Source: Uloborus plumipes
Lineage: Eukaryota > Arthropoda > Arachnida > Araneae > Uloboridae
Reading direction: 5' to 3'
NCBI GenBank assembly: GCA_038373865.1
Contig: JAXGGA010002217.1
Span: forward strand, 62,001 to 126,000
DNA length: 64,000 nt
The position numbers and the translations under genes are program-made. Below are positions 1 through 11,003 of the stretch, one piece after another. Numbering within the stretch: position 1 is the first letter of the stretch; the number at the start of each line of letters is the position of its first letter. Below the pieces are notes generated by a model that worked only from the letters and a program-made list of their open reading frames with translations, was not told the DNA's origin and did not search any database.

Positions 1-769
1 CTAAAATTCGATTAAATTTTGTATCATATTAGATGATTTCTCTATTTTGCGTACAAACGTGAAACATAATCATAAAGATCTTTGATTAAAGTTGAAACTA
101 GGAGACAAAAAGTTCATTTTTTTGCAATATTGAATGCCGGTTGGAATTAGATTTCGCTTTTCAAACCTTTTTCTAAATTACTACAGCTCAGTTTCAATTT
201 ATAAATATTCAGATAATGAAGATAATACTATTAAATATACTTATTGATTGAGATTTGAAATCTATATTAATTTTCATACTCTAACGTCAATCTTTGAATA
301 ATTTAAGTAGTAAAACATTTAGATACCATTTTTACAAAGTTTTTCTGGAATACTTCAATGCAGATAGATTCTGGTAGATGCATGTTCTACAATCAGCTCC
401 CCCCCCCTCCCTTTTTCCAAACCATCACAAATAAATGCAACCTGCATTGTCCCAGGAAGAATAACAGGTGCTTTATTAGTTTTTTTATTTATTTGTATTG
501 CATTACTTAGATTCTGATAATTGTGTAGAGAAGAAAAGAAAACTAGTAAAATAAACTAAAATATGTTCGATCTACAACTAAAAATAGATATTAAAAAGAT
601 GTTAGAAAACTGCGGTATCTCGTATTTAAAATCAGAATACTGAAAAGTGGTCACAATCGTACTTAATTTGATGGAATGCAAGATATATAAAATGCGAGTG
701 AAATAACCTAAACACGCAAAAGTGTTTTTATTCGTTATAAATTTAAAATGCTATTTTTACGCTCGCAAG
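1..769. other. AT-rich stretch, nothing recognised
   Basis: No gene or repeat with recognisable ends is visible. There is a C-run near 399-408 followed by a pyrimidine tract. No open frame of note. Confidence 0.5.
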
Positions 770-783
770 TTACGCCACAGGTT
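770..783. repeat. Left 14-bp target-site duplication of LINE
   Basis: TTACGCCACAGGTT here is repeated exactly at 2553-2566. The two copies bracket the reverse-transcriptase element and mark target-primed insertion. Confidence 0.88.
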
Positions 784-2552
784 CTTCTTCTTCTTCCGTG
801 GCGCTACAGTCTTTGGCAGACCAAGGCCGTCTCAATAAGTTTCCGAAATTTTGCCCTGTTTGACGCAACTGATCTCCATCCACCAGCGCCAATCATTTGG
901 AGATCTTTCTCAACACAGTCCATCCATCTAGTGTGTGGTCGACCTCTCCTTCTGGTTCCGTCTGGTTTTGAGAAGGTCACCTTTTTTGTTGGGTCATTGT
1001 CACCAGATCTGTAAAAATGGCCAAGCCATCTGATGCGGTTTGCTTTAATTATATGGATAATATCTGGTTGTTTGTAAAATTTCTTATAAATTTCAAAGTT
1101 AAAAAGAGTGCGCCACCTGTCATTTTCTTTAACGGCACCAAAGATCCGTCTCATGATTTTTCTTTCAAATACCAGCAACTTATTCTCTTCGGACTTAGTA
1201 AGAGCCCAGCACTCGCTTCCATAGGTTAATACTGGTCGTAAGAGCGTTTCATAGATGTTAATTTTTGTACTTTGTCGGAGAAGCCTATTTTTCAACTGGC
1301 TTCTCAAGCCAAAGTAGCATTTATTTGCCATAGCAAGGCTGCTGTTGATTTCAACGCTGATGTTGTTGTTTCTGCTAATGACGCTTCCAAGATATTTGAA
1401 CTCTTCCACTGCTTCAAATGAATAACCATTGAGTATCAGTGGGGTAGGATCAAAGCTTTTATTAGTAATTTCTAAGTATTTAGTCTTCTCTGCATTAATA
1501 CAGAGTCCCATAGCCTTTGATGCTACTTCGAGAGATTCGAAAGCCTCAATTACAGCTCGTTTAGATCTGCCGATAATATCGATGTCGTCAGCGTACGCCA
1601 GAATCTGAACTGATCTTTGAAAAATTGTACCTCGAGTGTTTATTCCAGAAGATCTAATAACTTTCTCTAGTGCAATATTGAAAAGAATACATGCAAGAGA
1701 GTCTCCTTGTCTCAACCCTTTGTCAGTGTAGAAGGAGTTAGAGTATTCGCTCTTCATTTTCACTCTGCATTTAACTCTGCTGAGCGTTGCTTTTGTTAGA
1801 GAAACTAGCTTCCTTGGGACTCCGAGTTCTTCCATTGCTTCAAATAGTTTTTCTCTTTTAATACTGTCATATGCAGCCTTGTAATCGATAAAAAGGTGAA
1901 AAGTATTAATATTAAACTCCTTTGTTTTCTCGATGATTTGTCTCAATGTTTGAATTTGGTTGATAGTGGATTTTCCTCTTTGAAAACCACACTGATATGA
2001 TCCAATGTTGTTCTCAACGTGCGGTAAGAGTCTATTGTAAAGCACTTTAGAGAAGATCTTGAATGCGGTGTTCAAAAGTGTGATACCTCTGTAATTGCTG
2101 CAGAGGAGTCTGTCGCCTTTTTTGTAGATAGGGCAAATAATTCCGTCTTCCCAGTCAGTCGGCATTACTTCTGATTCCCAAACTTTGCAGATAATTTCAT
2201 GGATTGCCTTCTGCTGTTCTTTATCTTTGAACTTTAAAAGCTCAGCTTTGATACCGTCTGGACCAGCAGATCGATTGTTGTTCAGACTTTTAATTGCCAG
2301 TTTAATCTCAGAAAGACAAGGCAAATCAGTCTCTTCAGCGTTGACATCCATAGTTGAAGGTCTGGGAGAACTTTGTTTCGGATTGTCGCTACCGTCAAGT
2401 AAATCTTTAAAGTATTCTCTCCATCGGTCGAGGGCTTCTGAATTTCCACAGGTGAGTTCGTTGTTCTTTTTCCTACAGGAAGTCACATTCGGGTTGAAGC
2501 CCTTCCTGATGTCATTAATTAGTTGGAAGTACTTTCTTGATTCTTTTTTTTT
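784..2552 (-). mobile_element. 5'-truncated non-LTR retrotransposon (RTE-like LINE)
   Basis: The element lies on the minus strand between perfect 14-bp direct repeats (770-783 and 2553-2566). Its 3' end, at the left, has a very short tail after the stop codon and ends in a GAA triplet repeat, seen as CTTCTTCTTC on the plus strand. Short 3' tails ending in simple repeats are usual in RTE-type LINEs. The 5' end is cut off inside the coding region, so the apurinic endonuclease domain is missing, as in most LINE copies. An intact frame and perfect target duplication suggest a recent insertion. The RTE assignment is inferred from the style of the C-terminal region and tail; a related clade is possible. 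Confidence 0.85.
804..2552 (-). CDS. Reverse transcriptase domain of LINE ORF2, 5'-truncated
   Basis: This frame codes for the reverse transcriptase that copies LINE RNA at a nicked target. It is open from the 5' truncation point at 2552 to a TAG at 804-806, about 582 codons, with no frameshift. A GTG at 2484-2486 is only an artificial start. Numbering from that GTG: SAGPDG at 73-78, GFQRGKST at 167-174, a motif A aspartate (FIDYKAAYDS) at D201, motif B GLRQGDS at 257-263 and the catalytic YADD at 298-301. The C-terminal region carries RWLGH and an RRRGRP basic stretch, common at the end of arthropod LINE ORF2 proteins. The upstream endonuclease is absent, so this copy cannot be autonomous. 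It is not a host gene. Confidence 0.93.
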   Translation of the reverse strand, partial: KKKESRKYFQLINDIRKGFNPNVTSCRKKNNELTCGNSEALDRWREYFKDLLDGSDNPKQSSPRPSTMDVNAEETDLPCLSEIKLAIKSLNNNRSAGPDGIKAELLKFKDKEQQKAIHEIICKVWESEVMPTDWEDGIICPIYKKGDRLLCSNYRGITLLNTAFKIFSKVLYNRLLPHVENNIGSYQCGFQRGKSTINQIQTLRQIIEKTKEFNINTFHLFIDYKAAYDSIKREKLFEAMEELGVPRKLVSLTKATLSRVKCRVKMKSEYSNSFYTDKGLRQGDSLACILFNIALEKVIRSSGINTRGTIFQRSVQILAYADDIDIIGRSKRAVIEAFESLEVASKAMGLCINAEKTKYLEITNKSFDPTPLILNGYSFEAVEEFKYLGSVISRNNNISVEINSSLAMANKCYFGLRSQLKNRLLRQSTKINIYETLLRPVLTYGSECWALTKSEENKLLVFERKIMRRIFGAVKENDRWRTLFNFEIYKKFYKQPDIIHIIKANRIRWLGHFYRSGDNDPTKKVTFSKPDGTRRRGRPHTRWMDCVEKDLQMIGAGGWRSVASNRAKFRKLIETALVCQRL

Positions 2553-2566
2553 TTACGCCACAGGTT
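2553..2566. repeat. Right 14-bp target-site duplication of LINE
   Basis: Exact copy of 770-783, on the 5' side of the minus-strand LINE. A run of T precedes it (A on the element strand), at the truncation point. Confidence 0.88.
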
Positions 2567-3460
2567 ATTCAAGGAAATTAAATAATCAATATGCCTAGTT
2601 ATAGAATGGATTTTTTTTCTTACATTAAACTTATCTATTCTTGAAACTTTTGAATAGCATCTATAAAATACCTACAACAGTTTCATAGTTTTATCATTTT
2701 TTGGACCTACCCGCATGCAATTTTACGTCACTCTACATTTTTTCAGGGGAAAAAACGTAAAATTATTGAACCAATTACATCCCTTATATAATCGACTAAC
2801 TGAAAGTTTTTACGGGATCAGTGCAAAAGTTCAAAATTAGAAAACTAACGAATAGTGTTTAGTCCAAGTTTAGGGTACTCAAGAGAAGCTAAAAAATGTC
2901 TCGTTGGCAAAAATAGTCAAATTTGTGGAAAATTTTTGAAAGTCTAAATCAAGCATGAAGTACTATTTTGTGTAATTGCATTGTACAATGCAAGTGCTAT
3001 AGTGTAAATTCCACCTACATATGAATACTACAACAAGATTGTAGATAGCTACAATTTAGCTGTTTTAAGAAAAACTCAAATTCATGTGTTTTTACGATTT
3101 TTGGAGAATTTGAGATTGAAAGATATTTCACTACCATTTCCGCTGCATCTTCTTTAGTTTCTTAAAATCACTCAGTTTTGGAGACCCTCCAGTAAAATTT
3201 TCCCATTTATTTATCGTTGTCTGTGTACAGAGCTTTTGCCACATAAAGTCTGTAAGACTTTTCGAGTGTGTTTTAAATACAAGGAAGTTTTCTTGAGCAA
3301 AACTATTTTTAAATCTGGAGCTGCTGGCATTCTAAAATCTAGTTCCTCTTTAAAAGGGGTAAGCAATAATAAATTATTTTCCCTGTCTTGACGGGAAGAA
3401 TTGGAGTTAGAATCTTTTGATTTTTCAAAAAAGTTTCCTTCGTTCACCTTTTTATTCCCT
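2567..3460. other. AT-rich stretch, one short unassigned frame
   Basis: A 78-codon minus-strand frame at 3211-3447 has no recognisable motif and reads like chance sequence. No other structure seen. Confidence 0.45.
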
Positions 3461-3977
3461 TTAACCCATTAATGCCTAGCGTTAGGCACGGTCCATAAAA
3501 GGGTCTGAATTTCCCCCAAATGCACATTTCAACCAAATAATAGTGTTCAATTAGTACCTTGGTATTGTTTCAATTCGTTATTAACAGATTGCAGCACATA
3601 ACCATTGTAAAGTGTGTTCTGCAACAGTTTTAATATAATCTTTATCAAAAATGACATCGTTCACGATCTCAAGAAAAAAAAAAAAGCTAAATTTTCAAAG
3701 TTCTTCTTAGCTTCCCAGTTTATGTTAATTGCTGATTTTATTTCTTCTCACGAAATGTCTTTTTAAATATTATATCGTGGGCAGAAAAAAAAATAGTAAA
3801 AAAAGTACGTATCCTCTGGGTCTATCGTAACTTTTAAGGGACGATTTTTCTATCCTTAATAAAAAAAAATATTTCTTACGTAATATTTTTTTTATTACTT
3901 TTCCTGTCCATTAAACACTGTTTGTAACCAGTATACAAAATTCTTTAGAAAAAAAAAGTCAGGCATTAATGGGATAA
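3461..3977. mobile_element. piggyBac-like MITE with TTAA target
   Basis: The element (3465-3973) starts CCCATTAATGCCT and ends AGGCATTAATGGG, a perfect 13-bp terminal inverted repeat. It is flanked by TTAA (3461-3464) and ATAA (3974-3977), one base off a TTAA duplication. CCC...GGG ends at TTAA are the hallmark of the piggyBac superfamily. The 509-bp interior codes for nothing, so it is non-autonomous. Confidence 0.75.
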
Positions 3978-5494
3978 TAAGTTTGAGTTAGAACTACAGA
4001 ACAAAGTGTTTCAATTCACCCCGATAACTTTTATCCCATGGCATCTAGAAAAAATCGTCATTTTTTAGACACAATTAAAAAAATTATACATACTTACGGT
4101 ACTCATCCAACGATATATCATCTCGAAAGTTGCGACTAAAGTGTTACGGTGTAATTCAATCACTTCAAATATTGTTTCTTCAACGTATTCATTTATTTCC
4201 GAAGACACTTCCATCTTTGTTTTTTACTCAAATGTTTTTACATCATAAACTAATTCCTTACAATAAATGTGATGAGATATTACGCATTTTTTCGTCGATT
4301 AATTACTTTTGATGATGCACCGCACTGTACTCTTTTCTGCATATCGTTGAAATTTAATTACGACGACTTTGCTATTCATTAGAATGATGTACATAGTATC
4401 AGAAGAACTTGTTAACCAATTAGCATAATTAACATTTATTTTGAGCAATTTCCCTTTTTCTTCTCGCGTATCGTAAAATGCTAATCCCGTGATTACATTC
4501 CAGCGAATAGAGCGGCATTGATTTCCGAAGAAAGAACAGTGTCTAGTGATTAATCAAGACGAAAATACGCTTTGAATAATTTTGATGGTAATATTTGTGG
4601 GGAAAAAATATTGCCATGCGTAGTAAAACTAAATAGTAATAGCATGTAAAGAAGCGGACCTTAAGGTCTTTAACGCAGCTTCTGATAATTGTAAAAGCTT
4701 AAAAACAAAATTTTATTAAAGAAAAAAAAATAGTTAAAAATAAATATGCATAATGTTTCGAAAAGGTTGTTTGGAAAACACTGCAATGCACAAAGAATAC
4801 GTTCATGTAAATGTTATGAGCATATGAACAATACTTTATAAGAAAAGCTCATCAATTCTTTAAATATCATTTTGGAAAAACCGCACTTTCAATGTTCAAT
4901 AAATTCGCTTGACAACGTGTTGTTATTGATCTTGTTAAATCATAACTGGAATTGCCAAAAGTTTTTCCTTTGGTACCAAATTTTGACACTTTTATTTGAA
5001 TCGCTTATTTCAGAAACTACTCAAGCGACAAACACTAAAAGTTCGAAAAAGTATTTTTACCGTTATTTATGAAAAATTCGATAAGGATTTCAATATTTTA
5101 AACTGAAATATATACATGTTTAGAAATATTTGTTTCAGAAAATAGTGTTGTAATCGCTGTTTAATTAAACGAGAAAAAATAAATGTTTTCTTAAAATTCG
5201 AAATTTGTCGTTTATGTGGTTTCTGAAATAAACGATTCAATCACTAGAGATTAAAGTTAGGTATTTTTGAAAAGGTAATGAGTTACAAAACGGAAAAAAT
5301 TCAAAAATCTGAAATCAGCTTTTTTTGTGTGGATATTTTTACGGCTCCAACACCGCCTGGGTAAAAACGAAAATATTACCCAAAGAGTATTTGTAAACGT
5401 GCATCATAATATGATAACACACTCCCGCTTTACAAATTATTCGGCAAAAAGCTTTGAGATATTTTTAGAAGGCGCAAAACATTCCGCGAAAGGT
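3978..5494. other. AT-rich stretch, nothing recognised
   Basis: Only short chance frames (60-66 codons) are present. No inverted or tandem repeats stood out on reading. Confidence 0.45.
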
Positions 5495-5800
5495 TTAAGG
5501 AAGGCGCCGCGGATCTTGTTGTTCTAAGAAAAGAAGCAGGTAATCCATTTTGTCCCCGTCAATACGCGAGAGCCTCCAATGAAATGCAAAAGAGGGGACT
5601 ACCACCGTGGGACAGCGGCTCTCATTTGCATCCGGGCCCCGAATCCGCGACCCTAATCCCCTTATGCTGGCGCCTCGCTTATTTGATTTGCAGTCGCACC
5701 TGAGTCCTGACATCTTTTTAATCAAAATTTTATCACTCAGGACGGTTAGGGCTTGTCGGACGTCGAGAGGGGGGATGTTCGATCAGAGGCGCCAATGATA
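5495..5800. other. GC-rich island containing a 75-bp dispersed core
   Basis: Base composition is visibly richer in G and C than the flanks. The core at 5668-5743, from GGCGCCTCGC to about CTCAGGAC, recurs inverted at 8212-8286. Open frames on both strands (5495-5725 and 5607-5798) overlap, which reflects composition rather than coding. It could be a conserved regulatory element or part of an old repeat. Confidence 0.5.
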
Positions 5801-5894
5801 TCTGTGGCGATATGCCTCTGTTTGACTGGATCGAGGTGGAATTTTGTCAGGAAAACAGTTGGCAGGGTAAGAAGTATATGTTTTGGAAGTGTAA

Positions 5895-6245
5895 CACTGC
5901 AAAAAATGAACTGTTGTTTTTACAGTATAATACTGCCAGCCGAGGTTCAATTTAAAACTGTAAAATGCTCAGTAATAAACTGTAAAACTAGCAATTTTAC
6001 AGTTTCTTACTGTAAAGTTAAAAATTTTACAGGTTACAGTAAATTTTACAGGTTATTGCCGTGAAATTTAGCTGTATTATACATTTAAAACAATTATACA
6101 ATACTGGCAGCAGAGGTTCCTGTTTGAAACTGTAACATGCACGGTCATAAACTTCAATTAGCGATTTTACCGCTTATTACTGTAAAATTAGCAATTTTTA
6201 CAGCTTATTACTATAAAATTAGCTGTCTTATACTGTAAAAACAAA
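5895..6245. repeat. Dispersed CACTGCAAAAAATGAACTG repeat, long copy
   Basis: It starts CACTGCAAAAAATG and carries repeated TTTTACAG/CTGTAAAA words, including short internal duplications (AGCAATTTTACAG several times). A shorter relative starts at 25848. CACTG starts occur in CMC (CACTA/Chapaev) transposons, but no matching right end was seen, so the class is open. Confidence 0.55.
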
Positions 6246-7198
6246 TTTCATTTTTTATTGATACGTTAATTTCAGGACATGTTTCATGGGTGTAAACTGA
6301 AGGCTGCAGTTTAAGTAAGGCAGCGTAAATTGAGGAAAAATTCTGTTGTATGCTCAATCTGGTTATCCAAATTATTACATTTTACATGTATTTTTGCCCT
6401 TTATTCCTGGACTTTTTTGACTTTAGATTTCAATTCTGATGTATGATGGTTGAGTATAAGAAAAACCATTATTTATCTCAATATAAATTATATCCTTTCT
6501 AAAACGTTTTCATGTATGGAAAAAACTTGATTTATGCGTGTTGCAATCGTTACTATACGGTTACTCTCGTGATACTATAATTAGGTTTTATTTCAATCTT
6601 ATAGACTATAAATACAATATATGGCATGATAAAAATTAAAGTATAGAGTGTTACAAATACCACATTGCAATCTGCTATAAATGTATAATGATGTGAATGT
6701 TAAAACCCAAAAATACAAGACGCTATAAAAACTAGCAATAATTAAGTTTCGATAAAACATAGTAGAACACTAGCTCAAACAGAATTATATAAGAGGATGG
6801 GGAAGGTCTTAACCGAATTTACAAGTTCATAAATTACCGTATTAGGATTTGCACTATCTAATTCAACCAAAATATTCTGCGGGGTGGGGGGCGGAATCTT
6901 CCTCACTACACCACTGCAGTAGACTACAATATGATATGAAGGAACTAGTTTGTTAATGCAACGTGATGAAAGAGTCTTTTCACACAATGTGTACAATGCA
7001 TTGGTGCGCTACAACTCTACGCAGATAATTAATTGTTGTCCATTTTTTAGTCCAACATTTTGATGCAAGAATCAGGTTCTAATTGACAAACAAAGAATTT
7101 TGCTTCTTTATTTTAAAACTATCTCTTTCGCAACACAAAGCTCGTCTCTAGCTGTTCCGCAAAGTAGACTTTTTTCTTTTTTGAATTGTTTTCTTATG
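6246..7198. other. AT-rich stretch, nothing recognised
   Basis: Short chance frames only. A GGGGTGGGGGGC patch lies near 6880. Confidence 0.4.
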
Positions 7199-7838
7199 TA
7201 CAGTGAACTCTCACCTATACGCCACCTCATTTATGCGCCTTTTTTACCTATACGACAATTTTAAATTGTCCCAGACCATTCCATAGCAAAATAATGATAG
7301 CATAAACGAATCATAAACGAATAAAATCATAAACGAATAAAATCATCAAAACGCATAAACGAATGATGATAAAATAATCATTCGTTTATGCTTCGCTCTA
7401 AAGATAAATATTTCACGTATGTGCGAATTTCCCTAAAATGTAAAAAATTTAATCTATTTTTTCAAAAAATAAACATTTTTCTTCACTTTCTTTCCTCTTT
7501 TATCTTTCGCCTTTATTGCTCACGGAAGGTATTTTTTCCGCATGAACTAGAGTTCTAAGAGGGACAATTATCTAGTATGCATCGTTTCAAAAGGAACAGT
7601 TTGTAATTAAGGATGCTACAATTTTTGCTTTCTCTTTTTCATTTTAGTTAAGTTACAGTAATTGCCAAATCGTAGTAATATGTCCCTTTTCTATAGAAAC
7701 ATTCTTATGCATTCTCTCATTAGAACCTATGTTGCGTTTTAGTTCTGTAAATAGACTTGTTCACTTATACGTCTCTCTCACTTATGCACCTTTTTCTGTT
7801 GGTCCCTAGGGCCGGCGCATAAATGAGATTTCACTGTA
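7199..7838. mobile_element. pogo/Tigger-like MITE, copy 1
   Basis: The element (7201-7836) starts CAGTGAACTCTCACC and ends in the inverted GGCGCATAAATGAGATTTCACTG, about 23 bp of imperfect terminal inverted repeat, with TA on each side (7199-7200 and 7837-7838). TA targets and CAGTGAA-type ends fit the pogo branch of Tc1/mariner. The interior is non-coding. A local expansion of ATAAACGAAT words lies at 7300-7390. A second copy, in the opposite orientation, is at 47386-47940. Confidence 0.8.
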
Positions 7839-8039
7839 TTTCAAACAGTATAAATAGATTTTTTTAAACACTCCAACATACTTACTAAAAAAGTCACTTT
7901 ATCTCAAATTGAAATGCTGAAATTATTTGAAGTACAAAAGCCATTGAAAGTTTCATATATTATATCCTTTAAATAGAAAACAAATTAAGTTCCCTGCGTG
8001 CTCAAATTTCTAAAAGTTTCTTTTCCGCAGTGCTTTCTC
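7839..8039. other. AT-rich spacer
   Basis: Nothing recognised. Confidence 0.35.
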
Positions 8040-8335
8040 CGATTTAAGTGATTATCTCCCGTTTCGGAGGTGTGTGCTTGTTTTCCGCAAACGGTGCTTC
8101 TCCCCCATAAAAACCACAAAATCGTGTCGGAGCAGCCATTTCATAAACACTCGACGTCAATCGAACAATTACCCTACCGACTTTCGACAAGCTTTCTCTC
8201 AGCGTCTAACAGTCCCGAGCGATAAAGTTTTGATTAAAAAGACGTCGGGACTCAGGTGCGGCTGCAAATCAAATAAGCGAGGCGCCGGCATTAGGGAGAT
8301 TAGAGACGACATGCTCCGGTCCGCATGTAAATGAA
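8040..8335. other. GC-rich island with inverted copy of the 5668-5743 core
   Basis: 8212-8286 is the reverse complement of the core at 5668-5743 with scattered changes. It includes GCGAGGCGCC, TTTGATTTGCAG (read on the minus strand) and TTTTTAATCAAAA. The opposing frames at 8074-8334 and 8199-8411 are compositional. Confidence 0.5.
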
Positions 8336-9262
8336 TGTTGCCCTCCTTCAGCATCCTCACCTTTGAGTCTTTCTTTGTATTTCTTTGAGTGTGATCGCTG
8401 TATTCACACATAAAAACATTGAATGAATGTCTAAAAATATAATGTAGAAAACATTTGAATTTTTCCGTTTTTCATTCTATCTTTCTTCCTTCATTCTGAA
8501 AATCTTTTCCTGTCGTTAGCAATCAAATAGTTAGCTTAGTTTTTACAGCTTGAATAACTTTTTAAAAAACAAATAAATGTTGACATCTTGGAGTTTCTTC
8601 ACCTTTGAACCTTTGTATTCATTTGAGTGATCGCTTGTATTGACATATAAAAACGTTGAATGAATATCCAAAAATATAATGTAGAAAACATTTGATTTTT
8701 TTCCGTTTTTCTTTTCTCTTTTTAAAAAAATCCTTTCCTGTCGTTAGCAATCAAATAGTTAGCTTAAGGCATAGTATTTACAACTTAACTAACTTTTTAC
8801 AAAACAAAGAAATGTTAACATCTTGGAATGCCCTCACCTTTGAACCTTATTCCCCTTTCTTTGTATTCAACTGAGTGATTGATGTATTCACACATAAAAA
8901 CGTTGAATGAATGTCCAAAAATATAATGTAGAAAACATTTGAATTATTTCCGGTTTTCTTTCTTTTTTAAAAAATCTTTTATTGGCGTTAGCAATCAAAT
9001 AGTTTGCTTTCTGCACAATTTATACAACTTAAATAACTTTTTACAAAACAAATAAATGTTGACATCTTGGAACGTTCTCACCTTTGAGCCTTATGCCCTT
9101 TCTTTGTATTCCTTTAAGTGATTGCTGTATTCACATACAAAAACATTGAATGAATGTCTAAAAATATATAATGTAGAAAACATTCGAATCTTTTTCATTT
9201 TTCTTTCTTTTTTAAGAAATCTTTTCCTGTCGTTAACAGATTACTGTAATCAAACAGTTAGC
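8336..9262. repeat. Tandem array, about four units of ~240 bp
   Basis: The landmark AAAAACRTTGAATGAAT recurs at about 8412, 8649, 8896 and 9139, giving spacings of 237, 247 and 243. Each unit has TCACCTTTGA, TTGTATTC, GTAGAAAACATT and GTCGTTAGCAATCAAA in the same order. Units are diverged by substitutions and small indels, so the array is not recent. Non-coding. Confidence 0.85.
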
Positions 9263-9283
9263 TTAATGCATATGGCTAATAAA

Positions 9284-9355
9284 GATGGCTGAAAGTGAAA
9301 ATTTATATCAATTTTTCAGCTAAAAAATTTGTATAAATTTTTATTTTCAGCCATC
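9284..9355. repeat. 72-bp hairpin (inverted repeat)
   Basis: GATGGCTGAAAGTGAAAATTT pairs with AAATTTTTATTTTCAGCCATC across a short loop. This could be a minimal foldback element. Confidence 0.55.
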
Positions 9356-9383
9356 GTTCATAAACTACCTCATAAACATTACA

Positions 9384-9576
9384 TGTAATGCCAGGCCCGT
9401 CATTTTGAGGTTTAGGGGGGGGGTCAATTGCCCCCCCCCCCTTAACTTTGGGAAATCAATGTATTTACATGTAAGTGGCCGTGGTTTTGCCATTTTTTGG
9501 TAAATTTACATTGTATATACACCCTTTGCCTCCCCCCCCCCCTGGAAAAATTCAAAATGAAGGTCCTGTGTAATGC
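9384..9576. mobile_element. hAT-type MITE with CAGG ends, copy 1
   Basis: The element (9392-9568) starts CAGGCCCGTCATTTTGA and ends TCAAAATGAAGGTCCTG. It is flanked by a perfect 8-bp duplication TGTAATGC (9384-9391 and 9569-9576). Eight-base target duplications are typical of hAT transposons. Inside are long G and C runs. An inverted-orientation relative is at 26509-26659. Confidence 0.8.
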
Positions 9577-10569
9577 ATAGATTTATGCAATCATGTCTAA
9601 TGATTGAAAATTAAGTGGAAATTCAAAGTTTGAAAAAAATTTGTGACGCATGGAGCATTTTGAAATTAAAAAAAAATTTAATATTAAATTCAAAAAAAAG
9701 TGTTCATTGTTTTTTGCACCTTTTTTTTTCTTTTTGGTGTAGTAAATATACTAGCACACAAAGTTTTAGATATATAGATCTAATAATTGAAAAAAAAAAA
9801 ACATTTTTTTGTGTCCACTGTAGCCTTAAATACGATGTTCTTCATTTTCCCCCACATCGTAATAATTAACTGGGTTATCCTGTATTGACGTAATGATGTC
9901 CTTTGTTCCGTGGTTTCATGATTCAACTCTTTAAAATGCCTATACAAAGTATTCTTGGATACGGTTTCTAATTTTAAGAAATACTTATTATTCTTAATTA
10001 TTATCATTTTTTTTTTCCAAAATAATAATCGAAACGGTTTTTCTTTTGTACGTAATCTCAAACAAGAGGTGACAATATCGTATTTCGCAAAGTTTATTAG
10101 AAAATTTTGGTTTTTTTAACCACTGCCCTTGAATAAGAACTGAAAATTCGTCGTATATATACAATATGGATTTTTAAAAATTGGAAGTTTAAAAATATTT
10201 GTTCATATTTTTTAAATTTACTTATTCTGTTTCTCTCTTTGGAAAATCTCTATTTTAAAATAATTAAAAATGCCGGATTTACTATGTCGTAGTTAAGACG
10301 AGCCCCCATTAAAATAGGGGATCCGAATGGTAACCGAAAATACTCATAATAACTTCCCGTAGTATACAACGGCGCTCCCCCCCCCCCCCGAAAAAAAAGT
10401 ACATTGCGAAGGGCCTTCAAACCTGAAAAACCACCACTTACGCCCTGATGTAGTTACACAAAGGAAAAGTTTATCATTCATTTGTTGTTTGAAAAGATTA
10501 TTTGCTACTTAGTAAATTGACAAAAAATCAATTTGCTGTGAAAAAAAATCGATTTAAGTTACGCACCAC
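9577..10569. other. AT-rich stretch with C-run
   Basis: The frames at 9615-9869 and 9780-10061 overlap on opposite strands and have low complexity. A C-run at about 10378-10389 lies before GAAAAAAAAG. No gene. Confidence 0.4.
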
Positions 10570-10574
10570 TGTAG

Positions 10575-11003
10575 ACACGTATTTTATTTAATAATAAAAT
10601 ATGCAGCGCTTGCGTCCTGCAAGTTTGTTTTTTTATGCAGGGATATCATGGTAGTAAAGTAACATTTAGGGTTGGAGTAGAAACTAAAAGTTGATTTTGT
10701 GTGCAAATAAGTTAATAAACAGAAAAAGTTTTTTTTTTTTTTTCATTTTTTACGGAATATTATTACTAGCTACTTGGCCCTTACTAGTATTAAAAATTTC
10801 TTTAAAAAACAAATCTGCTCAAATTAAGGGTCTTTGAATACAGTATTTTATTTATAATTCAATAAAATACTGCGTGCAAAGCAGGTCAAGCTCTACCTGA
10901 AAGTTTGCTTTTCTATGCAAGACTATCATTACAGTAAAACAACATTTAGGGTAAGAGGAGAAAGAAATGAGATAATTTTACGAGCAAATAAATTAATAAA
11001 CAA
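10575..11003. repeat. Diverged direct duplication, ~268-bp spacing
   Basis: The segment around 10575-10725 (TATTTTATTTAATAATAAAATA, then TTTATGCAGG.ATCAT, then AACATTTAGGGT, then GCAAATAAGTTAATAAACA) recurs in the same order at about 10843-11003. The two are clearly related but diverged. Confidence 0.6.
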
